From Cacajao melanocephalus (taxonomy: Eukaryota > Chordata > Mammalia > Primates > Pitheciidae): a DNA stretch of 64,000 bases. Made by a program: the position numbers and the translations under genes. A model generated the notes under the pieces. The model ran no database searches. It saw only the letters and a program-made list of their open reading frames with translations, and was not told the DNA's origin. Shown here piece by piece: positions 1-12,495 of this stretch. The stretch's first letter is position 1. Each line of letters starts with the position of its first letter. The stretch covers positions 41,858-105,857 of the forward strand of contig CAUYLG010039408.1 in NCBI GenBank assembly GCA_963573385.1. Direction: 5' to 3'.

Positions 1-625
1 TGAGCAAAAGACTTTAATAGACATTCTCAAAAGAAGACATAGAAATGGCTATTAGGTATGTGAAAAAAAACGCTCAGTACCGCTAATCGTAAAGGAAATG
101 TAAATTAAAACCACAGTGAGATATTACTTAATTCCAGTTAGACTGGTGGTTATCAAAAAGACAAAAGAAATCAAGTGCTGGTAAGGTTGTGGAGAAATGG
201 GAACACTCACACACTATTGGCATCAATATATACTAGCACAACTATTATGGAAAACAGTATGCAGGTTCTCCCCAAAATTAAAAATAGAATTACCATATGA
301 TCTAGCAATTCCACTACTGGATGTATATCCAAAAGAAATGGAATCAGTATGTCAAAAGAGATTATCTGTACTCTCAACTACCGTAGAACTATTTATAATA
401 GCCAGTATATGGAATCAACCTAAGTGTCCAACAACAGATGAATGGATAAAAAATGTGGTATATATACACTGTGGAATATTATTGAGCCATAAAAAGAATA
501 AAATCCTGTCATTTGTGACAACATAGATGAACCAGGAGGACACAATGTTAACTGAGATAGGCCAGACACAGAATGATGAATACCACATTATCTCACTTAT
601 TTTTATATGTGGAATAGTAAAAATA
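1..625 (+). mobile_element. L1 LINE, 3' part (ORF2 C-terminus and start of 3' UTR), old subfamily
   Basis: The sequence follows the L1 ORF2 3' end in sense orientation. A residual open frame at 197-526 still reads like the ORF2p C-terminal region, with a Leu-Trp-Lys-Thr-Val stretch followed by a Pro-Tyr-Asp-Leu-Ala-Ile-Pro-Leu-Leu block. The 3' UTR part near 530-615 has the 'ctcacttat...tgtggaat' wording of L1M-type elements. The element runs off the left edge of the window, so its 5' extent is unknown. It is decayed and cannot move. The right limit, near an A-run at 640, is approximate. Confidence 0.85.
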
Positions 626-639
626 ATTTTTTGAAATAA

Positions 640-3600
640 AAAAAAAAAGTAGATTAGAATCTGGTACATAAATGGATTAACAGGAGTCATTTAAAAAAAA
701 TCTAGCAGTGTGAAATCTCCCATTCCTTGTGGAACTCTAAAAAATGAGTGGTTAAGGTATATGTACAGAAATACACGTACATTCACAGAGGAAGCCTGAC
801 TTTAAAAAGAACTTGTGAAGAATGGATTTGATCATCTCTTTTAAAACCATTTAGTTTTTGAAAAGAACCAGCCAGAGCGGACTATAACTTTGTTTTTATG
901 CTAAAATTCAGAACTTCTCTAAATGAGTCTAAAAATAAGGAAAGACGAGAAATCACAGTACAGCATATTGTCAACAACCTCTCTGTTGTGACCGTAGCAG
1001 TTCAGGGCCTGCAAGTCACCGTGTTATAGCGTACTTGAAAAGTCATCTTCATCACAGGAACACAATGGAAGAAATCATAAGTATTTCAATGACAAGACCC
1101 ACAGAGAAAGAGTTTAAAGACTTCCCATAGCAATCCACTGCTGCCACTGGCCACATGTATTATCAGTAAATGGAAGTGGAATTTCTGAGGATAAACTAGT
1201 GGTGAATATGAACGCTGGTGCTTCTGGGTTCTTGAAGCAGTTTGCTCTCATTAAGCTTTGTGAAGGGACTGAAGGCTCTCACTTGTTTTCTGTGTGAATG
1301 AGCCGTTAGTATGTGTGGGAATGTTTTCACAGCACCATGCCTCTTCTGCCCTTTTCTATAAACCAAGCGACTTCACGTGTCTCCTCATATTAGTGCCATC
1401 ACTAAACAAAGCAAGCGCTCATGAATGAAGGCTGATGTCAGCAAATTCTGAATAGCTTCTGGAGGGGCATCCTGCACCCTAACACTTATGCCAGCTAAGG
1501 GGATGAAGTCACCAGGGAGATCACCCACTCTTAATCTCTTAAGAACTGAGCAGTCCTAGCAATGAAAAGCAATGCAAGCAAACAAGCAAATATTTAATTT
1601 AAAATGCAGTGTAATACAGGGCACTGCCAACATTACTTGACATATGACTACACAGTCTTTACATTAAATATCCAGAAACAGTGTGAAAATCAGTTATTTT
1701 CTTGAAATATAAACTATAATGAGATGTTTCTATGGTCCCTTTATTTTACTTTCAGTGAAATATGAAAAACACATAAAAAATAAAATTTTCAAAACATGGT
1801 AGTGCATTTGAACTCACTTATAAACTTAATGCTGAAAATTAAATTAAGGACAGTACATGATGATGAGTAAAAGTGATTTACGGTAAATATTTCCCTGTAT
1901 AACAGAGCTGTTTATGGTATCCAATTTACCCTGGTTACATAGAAGTCCTATATGCCTAGCAACAGATTGAAAGACTCTGTAATATTTGAGGTTATTGTGC
2001 ATAAAAGCATTGCTGGTCAGAAGTAAATCTTACTGTCTTGGCAGTTTGTCTTCAGCGAACAGGCTACATGACTAAATAGAATTAAATATCAGCAACCTTC
2101 GTGTAGAACTGTTTGGTGCCGAAAAATATAGGATTATATCATGAAGTCTGGTGACTTGCCAGAGAACCCTTGAAAATCCGCTGAGTTCAAGGCTCTGCAC
2201 AACAGGAATGTCATAGTTTCTGCTTAGAACAGTGTGTGTATTTAAGGAGTTTTGCTGTTAATGCAGGATGGAGGACCCCTCACTCACGAACTGAGACAGG
2301 GATTGTTATTGTCGAAAGCACTAAAGACACTTTCCTCATTGCCTCACCATTTAAAGATGAGCAGTTCTTGACTCATGCCTCAAAGAAAGAATTATTCTAG
2401 TCAGAAAAGACTGCTAAAGTTTTCTTTTTTTAAAGCTTATAAACAGATTGTGGGCAGATGGACCATCATATCTAATCAGCTAACTGTTAAGTTAGTACAG
2501 TTTAGTATACACCTGAATACTTCTGTTTTGTATATTCTTCTCCTCCCCCCACCGACCCTTTCTTTTGAAGTAATTTTATTTCATGACCTTATGTCTCCAG
2601 ACAAAGAATTATACTACTGTCTTGGATTACTAAATTGAATTAATGTTGACACAAATAGTTTTATTTGGATGGAATTTTAAAATTAATTCCATTTGTAGAT
2701 ACCTGTAAGAAATACAGTCTCCACTGTCATTTCGATCACAAAGTCGCAGAGAAATCTTTTACACATAAAATCACTTAGAAGAGAGGACTTGCAACTTACT
2801 ACAGTATAAGAGATTTTCAGTATCTAGTTATGTTATGCCATGTATTAACCATGTACTGACAAATTTCCAAAGAGCTTGAATTTAAAAAAAAAGCCCTTGT
2901 ACATAGGCAAGTTGAGGGACTCAGATAAGTACAAAAAATCTCTGTGAAAAAGTTTCCCTTGATGTTTTAAAAAACATGTCATTTTATCTTTACAAAGGAA
3001 CTGCACTAATATTAATCTAGTTTTTGGAAAACACAGCAACATTCATGATTAATCGTAATGTGAAAAGTAGAAATGGACATTAAAAGTGCCATTACCTCTA
3101 GCCACACTTGAAACCCTAAGAGAGATTCAAATGCAAACTTTCCGATTTTCAACACTGAGAAACTAAGGACTTTATCTTCCCTTTCAAGGAGCTGCTTTGT
3201 GGGGTGGGGGAAACCAAAACCTCTTTTGTAGTACAAACTTTGCCAATATACCTGATTCTTTTTCTGCCTCCTCTTAGAAGAGATATATCCCCTTTTTAAT
3301 AGTTTAAAAATACTATTGCAGTGAAACTCTTGGTACAAAGGAAAATTATTCTATTTAGTCGTATTCTTTTAAAAGTTATTTGTTTAAAAGGGCTTCACTG
3401 TATTGGACTTGCAGCCCTTCCTACAACAGAACAAAAGCAGTTCTATGAAAGAAGACTAAACTTGAACAAACCGTAAAAAAAAAAAAGCAAAGTTCCTCTC
3501 TGTTTTTATCAAATTTGATTGCTGCAGCTGTTCCCAGTTTCTGTATTTTAAAAATAGCCTTATTCAGTGCCTTGTTGGCTAAAGGCCAGAGTGCCATTAG

Positions 3601-5014
3601 AACATGCTGTACGGAAAACCTCTATTCAGTTACAGATACAGAAATATATTTAAGATCAGTGGGGGTCATCTGCAGCAAACACTTGTAAAGGAAAATAGAA
3701 TTTTAATGTGTTTGGACTGGTTGCCACTTTTACCAGATAGTTTAAAGCAGCCATATAGAACCTTTCTATTATTTTTTCTTTTAGGTAAAAATGCAAAGTG
3801 AGTATCAACTTCATTGGAAAAATATTATTAGAAAGGTCTGTTTCTCAAATAACAATTGTACAGCTGAGATACACATTTCAAAGAATACCTACTAGTGGTT
3901 TCTGTTTGACAAGCTCACAGGCATTCATCGGGTGAAAAGGTAGGTATTACTGAGCAAATGTTACAAATGGAATCATAACTGCTTTCTGATAGAGGCCTCC
4001 TAACTAAGGTCATAAAATAGACTGATCTGCCCAAGGAAAATGAGTCTGGGGATGCATTTTGGACTTAAAAGTATGTGGGGAAAGGGTGAAAGAATGACTT
4101 ATTCGGTGATATTTCAGAGTTGACCTTCACATCTCTTCAGTTCTTTCCTTTGCCTTGACAAAGGACTGAAATTAGCATTTGGGGCTAAACAGATTCATGT
4201 AGGAGTCCTAATTTGAGTTGTAAGTAAAAAGGATCTTCTCTGCATAGATTATCAATAAAAAGAAATTTTGGTTCCAGGTATTGAAAATAGTGAGAAAAAT
4301 TAGAAAGCAGAGGTCTAGAGAAAACTTAGTAGAGAAGAGACACTTTCATTAGGGAAATATACACCATCCGAGATTTCACCTTTCTTGAAAGCTAACATTT
4401 TGGCCTGCCACAGCTTTGTTGAAGCTGGCAGAATACATGAGTCCCCTGCATCAGAGACCCAAGACTTTACTACCCATTGCAATAGCAGTAGCCAGTCTTA
4501 ACATCTAAATCAGTCCCCCAAGCCCTAATTTCCATAGGATGAAACAAACAGGTCTGGGAGATAACCGGCACACGTAATGACTGCATTATAGAAGAGGAAC
4601 CCATGGCTTAGGATACCTTGATATTTCATCATAGAAAATAAGCCTACCTGATCTCTTCCCAGCTGCCAAACTGGCTAAAAACTGAAGCTCTTATTGACAT
4701 TTTTATGGTCATATGTGAATTACTTCCATGATGGTATTAAAATAGAGGAGATATCAAAATATTTCACAGTCAGCAAGAGTACTGGCCAAAGTGTATCCTA
4801 GATATTGTAAGGAAATAGGGTTCCACAGGTCTCTAAGGCACCTGGCATTGACAATTTAGGTATTGGATCTGGAAAAGTCTGGGAGGTCATGAGGAAGGAT
4901 GGGGGGAACCTGGAAAGACAAGGCCAATTTTACAGAAATATTTAAATAATTTAATATTTGGTACAACTATGCTGAAGGTCCACGTGGAAGGTACTAAACT
5001 GAAATATATCTCAG
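640..5014. other. No gene or nameable repeat seen
   Basis: AT-rich sequence with only short open frames (65-108 codons on both strands), none resembling a known protein. No Alu, L1 or LTR signature is visible. It is probably unique or too diverged to name by eye. Position 4185-4204 carries a 20-mer that recurs inside the MLT1 LTR near 7.1 kb. Confidence 0.5.
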
Positions 5015-5016
5015 AA

Positions 5017-5150
5017 GTTCTGATTTCTAGTCCTATATTCTGATTTAGCTAAAGGGAAACTTCAGGTAAGTCATTTAATCTTTCTGGGACCCAGTTACCG
5101 TATCTCTAAAAGAGGAATGCTACTGACCTTACCTTGCGATTAAATACATT
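5017..5150 (+). repeat. MIR SINE fragment
   Basis: Reads as a diverged MIR core and tail in sense: a 'gtaagtcatttaatctttctggg' like stretch, then 'ccagttaccgtatctctaaaa' and a 'tactgaccttacctt...gattaaat' tail. These match the usual MIR order (core, 'cctcagtttcctcatctgtaaaatg', 'ctacctcatagg'). Divergence is high, as expected for a mammal-wide SINE. Confidence 0.6.
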
Positions 5151-6590
5151 GTTTCAATCAGTTCCATAGTAATTTTCTTGCTCATTCTCTTTTTCCGCTA
5201 GACTAAATAAACTTTATTTATAATACAATTATAAATTCTGTGACTATTCCACTTTTGATGGACCAACATATCCATGAGAATAGCATGAAAAATATTGGAA
5301 GTGAAGTGATTGACAGTGGTGGGGCTCAGATGAAAGACATTTGGCTACAAATATTAAAGAGGTAGGGGAATGCAGAATGAATAGGAAAAAGGAATAGAAG
5401 AACAAAAGAACAGCAAATAAAAATGTCTGATCTAAGAAAGCATTTGGATCAGATGAATGGGAAATGTAATTAGGCTGGACACCTCAGGAAAGGACCAGAA
5501 TATGAGCATTTCCACCATGAAATCAAAGGAAGATAGAGTAACTAGGTCATCACTCTGCAGGCTGCATGGGACAGGATTGGGCTCTCTGTGAACCTAAAGG
5601 CAGAAATAAAATCCACACTGGTCACATTTCCACAAGGAATAGAACAAATAGAGGATGCCCAGGTGTTCTAGGCATAAGGCATTGTAGAGCAAAAGGTTCA
5701 GTGGGATTCAATTAGTAAGTAGAACAGAACTTCACTATAACTAGACAAGTGGCAGAGCACTATAACGATGCTCTTAATTAGGCTTTAAGATTTCTGAAAT
5801 AAAAGGAGTGATAACAAAGTATGCAATTTCTCAGCTTTCCGGATAACAGTATTGCAAAGCAAAATATTTTTTATGTAGCAAATAGTTACTATAATGTCAG
5901 AAACTACAAAAACAAGAATTAAAACAACAAAAAATCTAGTTCCTGAGTATACAGCAGTGTACAGGGCATAAACAGAGACCTTGAGTACAATAATTGACAA
6001 GGAGACATTCAGATTTCACTCTAGGTTCAGAGCTGGCCATAATTCTAGAACTTCTGGAGGCCAACTGCCTCCTACATGGAAGTCATTCTGCTTAATAAAT
6101 TGAGCACATGGATTCACCCATTTCTGAATCTAGTTCTTTAAAGTTGCTTAGTAAGAATTCTCCTTTAATACTTGTTCTTATGTTGCCAGCCCTCTGCTAA
6201 ATGTTATAAAAACACAATGTGTTTATGACCCCTTTGGTATTCAACCTACACTACGAGGCAGCAATGAGAGAGTCAGAAATTCAGGTACCGTGGCCCCGAG
6301 TGCGAGACCTAGCAGTTAAAGAATGATACATATCACTTTTTACTTTGGCTATTTCACTATCTAGTGAGACAACTCCTCATGTTGGGCATAATCACTAAAA
6401 ATATTTTAGCGCAACTCATTTATTTCCCACGTTATCCACCAAAGCTGTCCCCATTTATACATAGCTGTTATGAATTTCTAATTGCCTCTCTTTGTTCCTT
6501 CTTGATTAGGAATTTGGCAAGAATTTTTATTTTCTTGGCTTATATTTTATCTCCATATTTATTTTGTTATACATATTGTTTCATAACACT
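5151..6590. other. No gene or nameable repeat seen
   Basis: AT-rich, with scattered short open frames (71 codons on minus near 5785-6000, 112 codons on plus at 6364-6702). The latter is hydrophobic only because of its T-rich codons, and it runs into the L2 remnant. No known domain, RNA gene or repeat was recognised. Confidence 0.5.
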
Positions 6591-6594
6591 GTGT

Positions 6595-7007
6595 ATGTTT
6601 TCTTTGCTCATTTATTCATTTACTTCATTCAACAAAGTTGCATTGAGCACCAATACATGCTTAGTAGATCAATGTATGCCAGGTACTCTGGAAAGTGACT
6701 GAGTTAGATATAAAAATTATTGGTCTCCTTAAGAGCACTAACGTGTAAAAAATAATGTAAGGAAGCATCGTCAAAAAGGGAGCGTGTCTAACTCTATGAA
6801 GGGTGGTTGGTTGTGAGAGAGTTGGGATTGTAGAAGCGTAGCGAAAGTCTAAAAAGTTGTGAGAAAGTAGGTCATGAAGTCTCAGCCATGAAGGGCCTGA
6901 GAGCTTGGATTTTCCTTATATTTGACTAGGGTGTAGTTAAGATTTCTAAGTAGAGAAGCAGTTAGACTGCATTTTATAAAGGATATTTAGGGAGTTGTGG
7001 AAGATGG
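6595..7007 (-). mobile_element. L2 LINE remnant, first part
   Basis: Antisense L2. The left end carries the complement of the L2 3' tail ('ttcattcaacaaagttgcattgagcacc...tgccaggtactctgg'). Further right, the 'aggtcatgaag...atgaagggcctgagagcttgg' text corresponds to the L2 internal region in antisense. The MLT1 LTR at 7008-7364 interrupts the element, which continues on the other side. The L2 was therefore in place before the MLT1 arrived. Confidence 0.65.
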
Positions 7008-7364
7008 TACCTTCATTCACTTAGGCTGCTATACAACTATACCATAAACTGGATCACTTATAAACAACAATATACTTCTCTCAGTTCTGGGACTAAACAG
7101 ATTCATGTAGGAATGAATCTCACCAGGCAGTGTCTGGTTAGAGCCTGTTTCCTAGATAGCTGTCTTTTCCCTGTAACCTCACAAGATGGAAGGCTGGAGG
7201 GATCCTTGCGTGGTCCCTTTTTATAAAAGCATTAATCACAATTACGATGGTACCACCCTCATGACCTACTCAACTCCCAAAGGTCTCACTTGTAGTAATA
7301 TCACCTAGGGGTTAGCATTTCAACCTACGAATTTTGGGCAGACACAGACATTCAGACCATTGCA
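7008..7364 (-). mobile_element. MLT1 LTR (ERVL-MaLR), solo
   Basis: The complement of an MLT1 LTR. It shows 'ggctgctata...ataaactgg...cttataaacaaca' at the left, 'ctcatgacctactcaactcccaaagg' in the middle and 'cagacacagacattcagacca' at the right. There is no internal retroviral sequence. It sits inside an antisense L2. About 45 bp near 7091-7135 does not follow the MLT1 consensus and includes a 20-mer also present at 4185-4204. Confidence 0.85.
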
Positions 7365-7745
7365 GATGGATTCAAAGGCAATGCGGTAAGAAACAACAGG
7401 CTGATCAATTAGACAAGCATTGAAATAATGCTGGTGAGAGATAATAAGGGGTTAAAGTAAGCTGTGACCAGGTGCATGAGAGTGAAAGTTGCTTCAGAGG
7501 TAGAACTGACACCATCATGAATAGCCACGTGGGGAGTGTTGGAAGGCCGGGCAGTGCCCACCTGGGTTCAGTTTTGGTAGACACGCTGATGATGATGTCA
7601 CCAACTAAGAGGCAAAATCCTGGGAGAAAAGCAAGTGGGAAAGTGGGAAACATGTTAAGTTTAATTTTGGATGTGCTGGTTTAGTGGATGCTGTGGAATA
7701 TCCACATGGAGCTCTCTATAGAGAAGACTGCCTGGTGAATATATA
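7365..7745 (-). mobile_element. L2 LINE remnant, second part
   Basis: Continuation of the antisense L2 after the MLT1 insertion. Recognisable stretches are 'gttaagtttaattttggatgtgctggttta' and 'atccacatggagctctctatag', which match the antisense of the L2 segment coding for the end of its reverse transcriptase. The overlapping open frames on both strands here are by-products of this repeat. Confidence 0.6.
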
Positions 7746-7844
7746 TCTGTAGATGTGAACACTATTTCCAAGTTAATTACACATTTTTAAGGATAAGAAT
7801 CATATATCATGTTTCTTTGGAAGTTGTTGTTTGGTTTTCAGATG

Positions 7845-7905
7845 TCCAAATGCATAACCTGGCACAGAGCAGATAATCAATAAGCGTATGATGAATTAGT
7901 AATAA
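7845..7905 (+). repeat. MIR or L2 3' tail fragment
   Basis: The 'cctggcacagagcagataatcaataag' wording is the common tail shared by MIR and L2 ('cctggcacatagtaggtgctcaataaa'). Too short to assign to one family. Confidence 0.5.
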
Positions 7906-8249
7906 TGTATTATAGTAAGTATACTTGAAGCTTTCCTGACAGTCTTCTATAAGAGGCTTCAATAAAGGATAGACTCACCTTTAAATATGGCTTACAATGA
8001 GTAGTAACTAGGAACAAAATAATGGCTCATGATTTCAGAGAACACTTCTTGAAATGACAAATGTATTTCTTTTGATAAAGGTAACCATTAATGGATTATC
8101 TGTAACGTAGTCATCACTTCTTATATTTATCTAGCTCTGTTTAGTTTCCCACTCTTTTTTCTTATTTAATGTACTCATGTATTCTTATGCTTAAACCACT
8201 AACTAGATTTTTTCTTTTTTTTTTTTTTTTTACTTCTAACCAATAGCAT

Positions 8250-8340
8250 TTCTTACTGATACAATTTTACAGATGGAGGAAAGAAGTCAGAGATGATAAA
8301 TTGTTTGCTCATAGTAATCCAGCAACTGTCTAGAGTTCTT
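8250..8340 (+). repeat. MIR SINE fragment
   Basis: The stretch 'caattttacagatggaggaaag...' followed by 'aattgtttgctcatagtaatccagcaactg' parallels the MIR tail ('ttttacagatgaggaaactgaggc...cttgcccaaggtcacacagc'). A T-run at 8212-8231 precedes it. Confidence 0.5.
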
Positions 8341-10998
8341 TCCATGATATCATAATTCCTCTCAACATTGTAAGGATACTTATGGAAAGTGCCTTTAGGT
8401 ATCTGTCATTAATTACTAATATCTTACCAAGGTATTTTTCAAGGGCAAAAGCTGTTGTTATTTTGTCACACCATTGAAAACTCCTTTGTCATGACTAATT
8501 CTTGTCAATCCTGATAATGATTCAAGAAAACTGATAACATCATTATTTTTACTGACTTCTCTAAAGATTAAAATCAATTTGCTACATTCTTAGGTATCTT
8601 TTAAATAGTATAAGTAAATTAGAAGTAAGTCTGTAACAAGATAATAAAGTATTTTATAGAACTGCCTACCAAATGTTTTCTTTCCAAATATTTCTAGAAA
8701 TGATTATAATTTGATAGTATTAAAATTAAAAAACTCCTTCTTTGAAACAGAAATAGCCAGGTACTGATGTTACTGTAAGATGCTAATCATATTTTCACGT
8801 TTCTAGTTGTCAAAGTATTTTATGAATTTTGAATTCTATTAGTGATTTATTTTTTTCCAGATAAGTCACCATGCAAGAGGCACTTATTACACATGTTTTT
8901 CAGCATATGTTGCAAGTTTATTTTAATGCTGAAGAGGCACATTATGATCAAAGCAGAATTCTGCCCAATTTAAACTGTTCCAAGTTATTTTCATACATTC
9001 ACTCATGTAATACTGTAAGATTTACATTAAAATGAATGCTCGTCTACAATTAAGCGATTCAGTCAACATTTTAAAAAAAGGTGCAAATGTGTGCAACGTG
9101 AAAAAAAAATCAACAGATGTGCGAATAATCTCTGCTTCGGGGCCAGTATCAAAAAGAACAGTAGCCAAAAGACAAAAAAGTTAAAAGTTTCAGTATTTAT
9201 TTTTTTGTCTATCCTCTAAGGTTTTCTACACATAAGTTAAAGGACACATACCAAAAACAGTCATAAGCCATCTCCTTATGATGATAATTGGATTAGTCAA
9301 TAAAATTCTGTTCAGGAACAAATAATAAACTGCAATATTCACAGTAGAACTTAAAGATGGATATATACTTTGCTTTCTCCTCATGTGTATACTCTTCTAT
9401 TCTGATAATGAATATATTCCAAAGCAGCAATGATTTACCTATGTTCAGAGAAGAGTACACATGTAAAACCAGAATATTTAGCACTAATGTATTTAAATAA
9501 AAGTTAGCCCGCTAGGATATAGTAACAAAAGTAAAAAGAGCTTTTGATCCTAGACGTTCATAAACCTGCAAGCCGATACATGCATGCAGTTGTGCAGGTT
9601 GTATAGTGCATAACTCAAGGGGTCAGCATTCACACTGTGGTCTAAATGAATGGCAACTTCTTGAATTTTATAGAGCACACCCTGAGCAAGTATATGCACT
9701 AGGGCCATGGAAAACATCATGAGTATGAAGGAAATGTAAAGAGCTTTGTTCCGATGGGATAATTGAGATCAAAGTGCTTCACAAAACCTCATCTCTGTTT
9801 CCATGAGATGTATTTTGGTGAACACTGGAAAGATGTCCACTTTTCATCTACCTCAGTAGCTGTGGGGCAAAGAAATCCTTGATGCCAATTGACAGTCTGT
9901 AATAATTAGATAATCTAAAGTTTCTGGTCAAATAACATGGATAAAAGCTCCCTAGGTCTCATCCCTATTCTCTCCGCCCCCAGTGAATTAATTGCAGGAT
10001 GTTTATTCCTTCATTATTTTAACTGAGCGTCCCAGAGACAACTATTTGAGAAAATAAGAAGTGAAAATGGCACTCACTGTCAAGCACATTCCTAGATAGG
10101 AGAAAATGAATTGGTATAATTTTACTTACAAATATTGTCCGTTAATGTTTTTCATCATGATTAACATTTATGAAAACATTGATCTATGTTACGGTAAATT
10201 ACATACTGTACTTTAAAATGAGGACTGTGCTTTTGTTTACAAATTTCAATATGCTTTGCTATCCTACACAAAATCTGAATACATGAAAACTTGAGGGGCC
10301 TTATATATGTACCTATGTTCAATCCTGATGTCGCCCAAAGCTTCAACTGTTCTGATTTACTGCACTTATTCTACACAGTTCTACAAGTAGCTTAGTGACC
10401 TGACACATTTCTAAGTGTGTCTATATGGATTAATCTGAGCAAGATAATGATTAGCCTGAAATCTCTGGTTAAATCACTAACCATACTTCAATCCATTAGA
10501 TGAGTCCACGTCTCTACTCACATTTTAAATTGGGAAACATAAAGCTGCTGAGAAAATATAGGGCTTATGATTTGGTGATGAGTTGATATAGCCTAAATTG
10601 TCTTGTAAAACTTTTCATTGGCCCTTTGCCCATTGGCACTAAAAGGTTCAAGTGCTGAGTCAACTGGTTAAAAGGAACTTTAGCATGCTTCTGGAACATT
10701 ACAAAATAGCCAAGACCTGTGTTGTCACAACAGGGCAGTAATTATTCTCCACATTGAAAAAGGGATGTTAAAAACAGGGTCATGAGTATGGGAAGAGAAC
10801 GTATATTCATGTAGATAAATACTAGGGGAAAAAGAAATGTATTACTATGAATTGTTGGTAGTTATTTTCCGGCAATTCTTTGATATGAGTCAATGTATTT
10901 TTATTTGGCAACACTTTAAGCACTTGTATAAGCTTTCATTGTGTGTGTATGTGTCCACAACATTAGCTATTCAAGAAATATATGTTTTTATCCTCTTA
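8341..10998. other. No gene or nameable repeat seen
   Basis: AT-rich DNA with open frames of about 60 codons, all without protein-like features. No transposon family was recognised. The right end abuts the source segment of the composite duplication. Confidence 0.5.
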
Positions 10999-11135
10999 AT
11001 CAACTTAATTCTGCCTTCATGTTTCCCTTACTCCAACCTATTAGTAAATCCCCTCTCAGATATCTTAAAGGCCTATTTCCTCTCTAAAGATTGTATAATA
11101 GCTAGGAAAGTGAGAAAGCAGTCTCTCATTTTAGT
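10999..11135 (+). repeat. Local duplication, source or partner segment A
   Basis: A 137-bp segment that recurs at 11925-12061 with 9 substitutions and no gaps (about 93% identity by hand alignment). It lies within a 122-codon open frame (10837-11205) that has no recognisable protein character. I cannot tell from this window alone which copy is ancestral. The other copy is joined to segment B and flanked by AT repeat, so this one is more likely the original. Confidence 0.9.
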
Positions 11136-11924
11136 GTATCATATTGTCACCATGTCTTCATGTGATATAAGCTTGCATTCTGATGCCAAGTCCATGTGGG
11201 GCTGAGGGAACTTGTGGAGATTCATCCTGATTACTGCCTCCCCTAGATGCATTCAAATCTGACAATGTCTTTCCACCTCCTCAAAACTCTTCCAGGGAGC
11301 AGCTGTGGATCTACATTGTGCTTGAGACCCACCCACAGTAACCATATTCTTTGCTTGGACCATCAGCGTCTCTCCTATCTCTTTTCTTACCTTTTAAAGT
11401 TTCTCTTTCTTGGGGACACCTCATATCACCTCTTCTGGGAGCAGAAGTTATACACTGTTGGCTAGAGGGCTGAATCTGGTTCACAGAATTGTTTGGCTGA
11501 TACCATATTATGTTATAAATTTTTCAGTATTTGCTAAAGGTTTTAAAAAATAAGTGGATTCTACATAAACATATGATTCTGAGACTATCTATCTTCAAAG
11601 ATTGGAGGATCAGACATTGGGCCAACTGATAAACCTTTTCACCTTTAGACAGGGCATGCTCTTTCCAATCACCCGAGTCCCTGTCCAGGGTACTTCATTT
11701 CTGGCCCAAAAGGCATTTGTGATTTATCTTCTGAGCTTTCATTCTCAACTGCTTCTATCTTGTACTCTGCAACAAATCACATGGCCAGAATGAGGGAATG
11801 TGCCTTACTGCACATGGGAAGTAGAGTCTTACTACAGCTTACTAAAATAGGATGGCAAACTACAGGCAGATAAGCCAAATAATATTTTATATATACATAC
11901 GGTATATATATCCATATATATATT
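11136..11924. other. No gene seen; possible old repeat
   Basis: Contains open frames of 72 and 63 codons without known domains. The text at 11470-11600 and 11845-11880 ('atggcaaactacaggcagataagccaaat') resembles ancient DNA-transposon or LTR fragments, but I cannot name a family. The last 40 bp are AT-repeat rich. Confidence 0.4.
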
Positions 11925-12061
11925 ATCAACTTAATTCTGCCTTCATGCTTCCATTACTCCAACCTATCAGTAAATCCCATCTGAGATATCTTAAAGGCCT
12001 ATTTCCTCTCTAAAGATTGTATAATAGCTAGGAAAATGTGAAAACAGCCTCTCATTTTAGT
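11925..12061 (+). repeat. Composite duplication, copy A'
   Basis: A gap-free copy of 10999-11135 (9 mismatches in 137 bp). It starts directly after an AT-repeat tract (11880-11924) and ends exactly where copy B' begins. The two copies share about two ambiguous bases (GT) at the join. Confidence 0.9.
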
Positions 12062-12159
12062 GTGATGGTGATTTCAGGAGGAGAAACAGCATGTGCAAAA
12101 GTACAGCAAAAGGTGAGATGAAATCTAGTGCTTAAATCTACTTAGAAACCATTCAACAT
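12062..12159 (+). repeat. Composite duplication, copy B'
   Basis: A gap-free copy of 12928-13025 (6 mismatches in 98 bp, all transitions). It follows copy A' without spacer and is followed by a TA microsatellite. Similar divergence in A' and B' suggests that both arrived in a single event. Confidence 0.9.
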
Positions 12160-12169
12160 ATACATATTT

Positions 12170-12201
<32 letters not shown>
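12160..12201. repeat. (TA)n microsatellite
   Basis: An imperfect 'tacatatttaaca' lead-in followed by an uninterrupted TA run ending at about 12200. It forms the right border of the composite duplication. Long TA runs are breakage-prone and slippage-prone. Confidence 0.9.
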
Positions 12202-12204
<3 letters not shown>

Positions 12205-12495
12205 GAAGATAGATCAATTCACTGATAGGTCGATAGAGGCAAGAAAAACGACAGACTTTGGATAAGATCATTTCTGGTATATGACACCAGCCAGCTGATA
12301 CTAAGTTGAATAATGCACATATTCAAAATAAAAACTTGCATGCTAACTACAAAATGTAAATTCTTTTAAAAATTGGCTTTACTGAAATGAACGACACAGA
12401 CATAATATATGTCGTATAGAGACTACAGTCTATAGAAAGAGATATAAAGAGATGTGGAATCCATATAGGAAGACATGTAATGAAAACATCAACTG

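Noticed and set aside
197..526. Plus-strand 109-codon frame at the left edge as a gene
   Set aside because: It matches the L1 ORF2p C-terminal region and sits in a degraded L1.
10837..11205. 122-codon plus-strand frame overlapping duplicated segment A
   Set aside because: No protein-like features. Copy A' carries the frame without preference for synonymous changes, and the homologous stretch is not open beyond the copied part.
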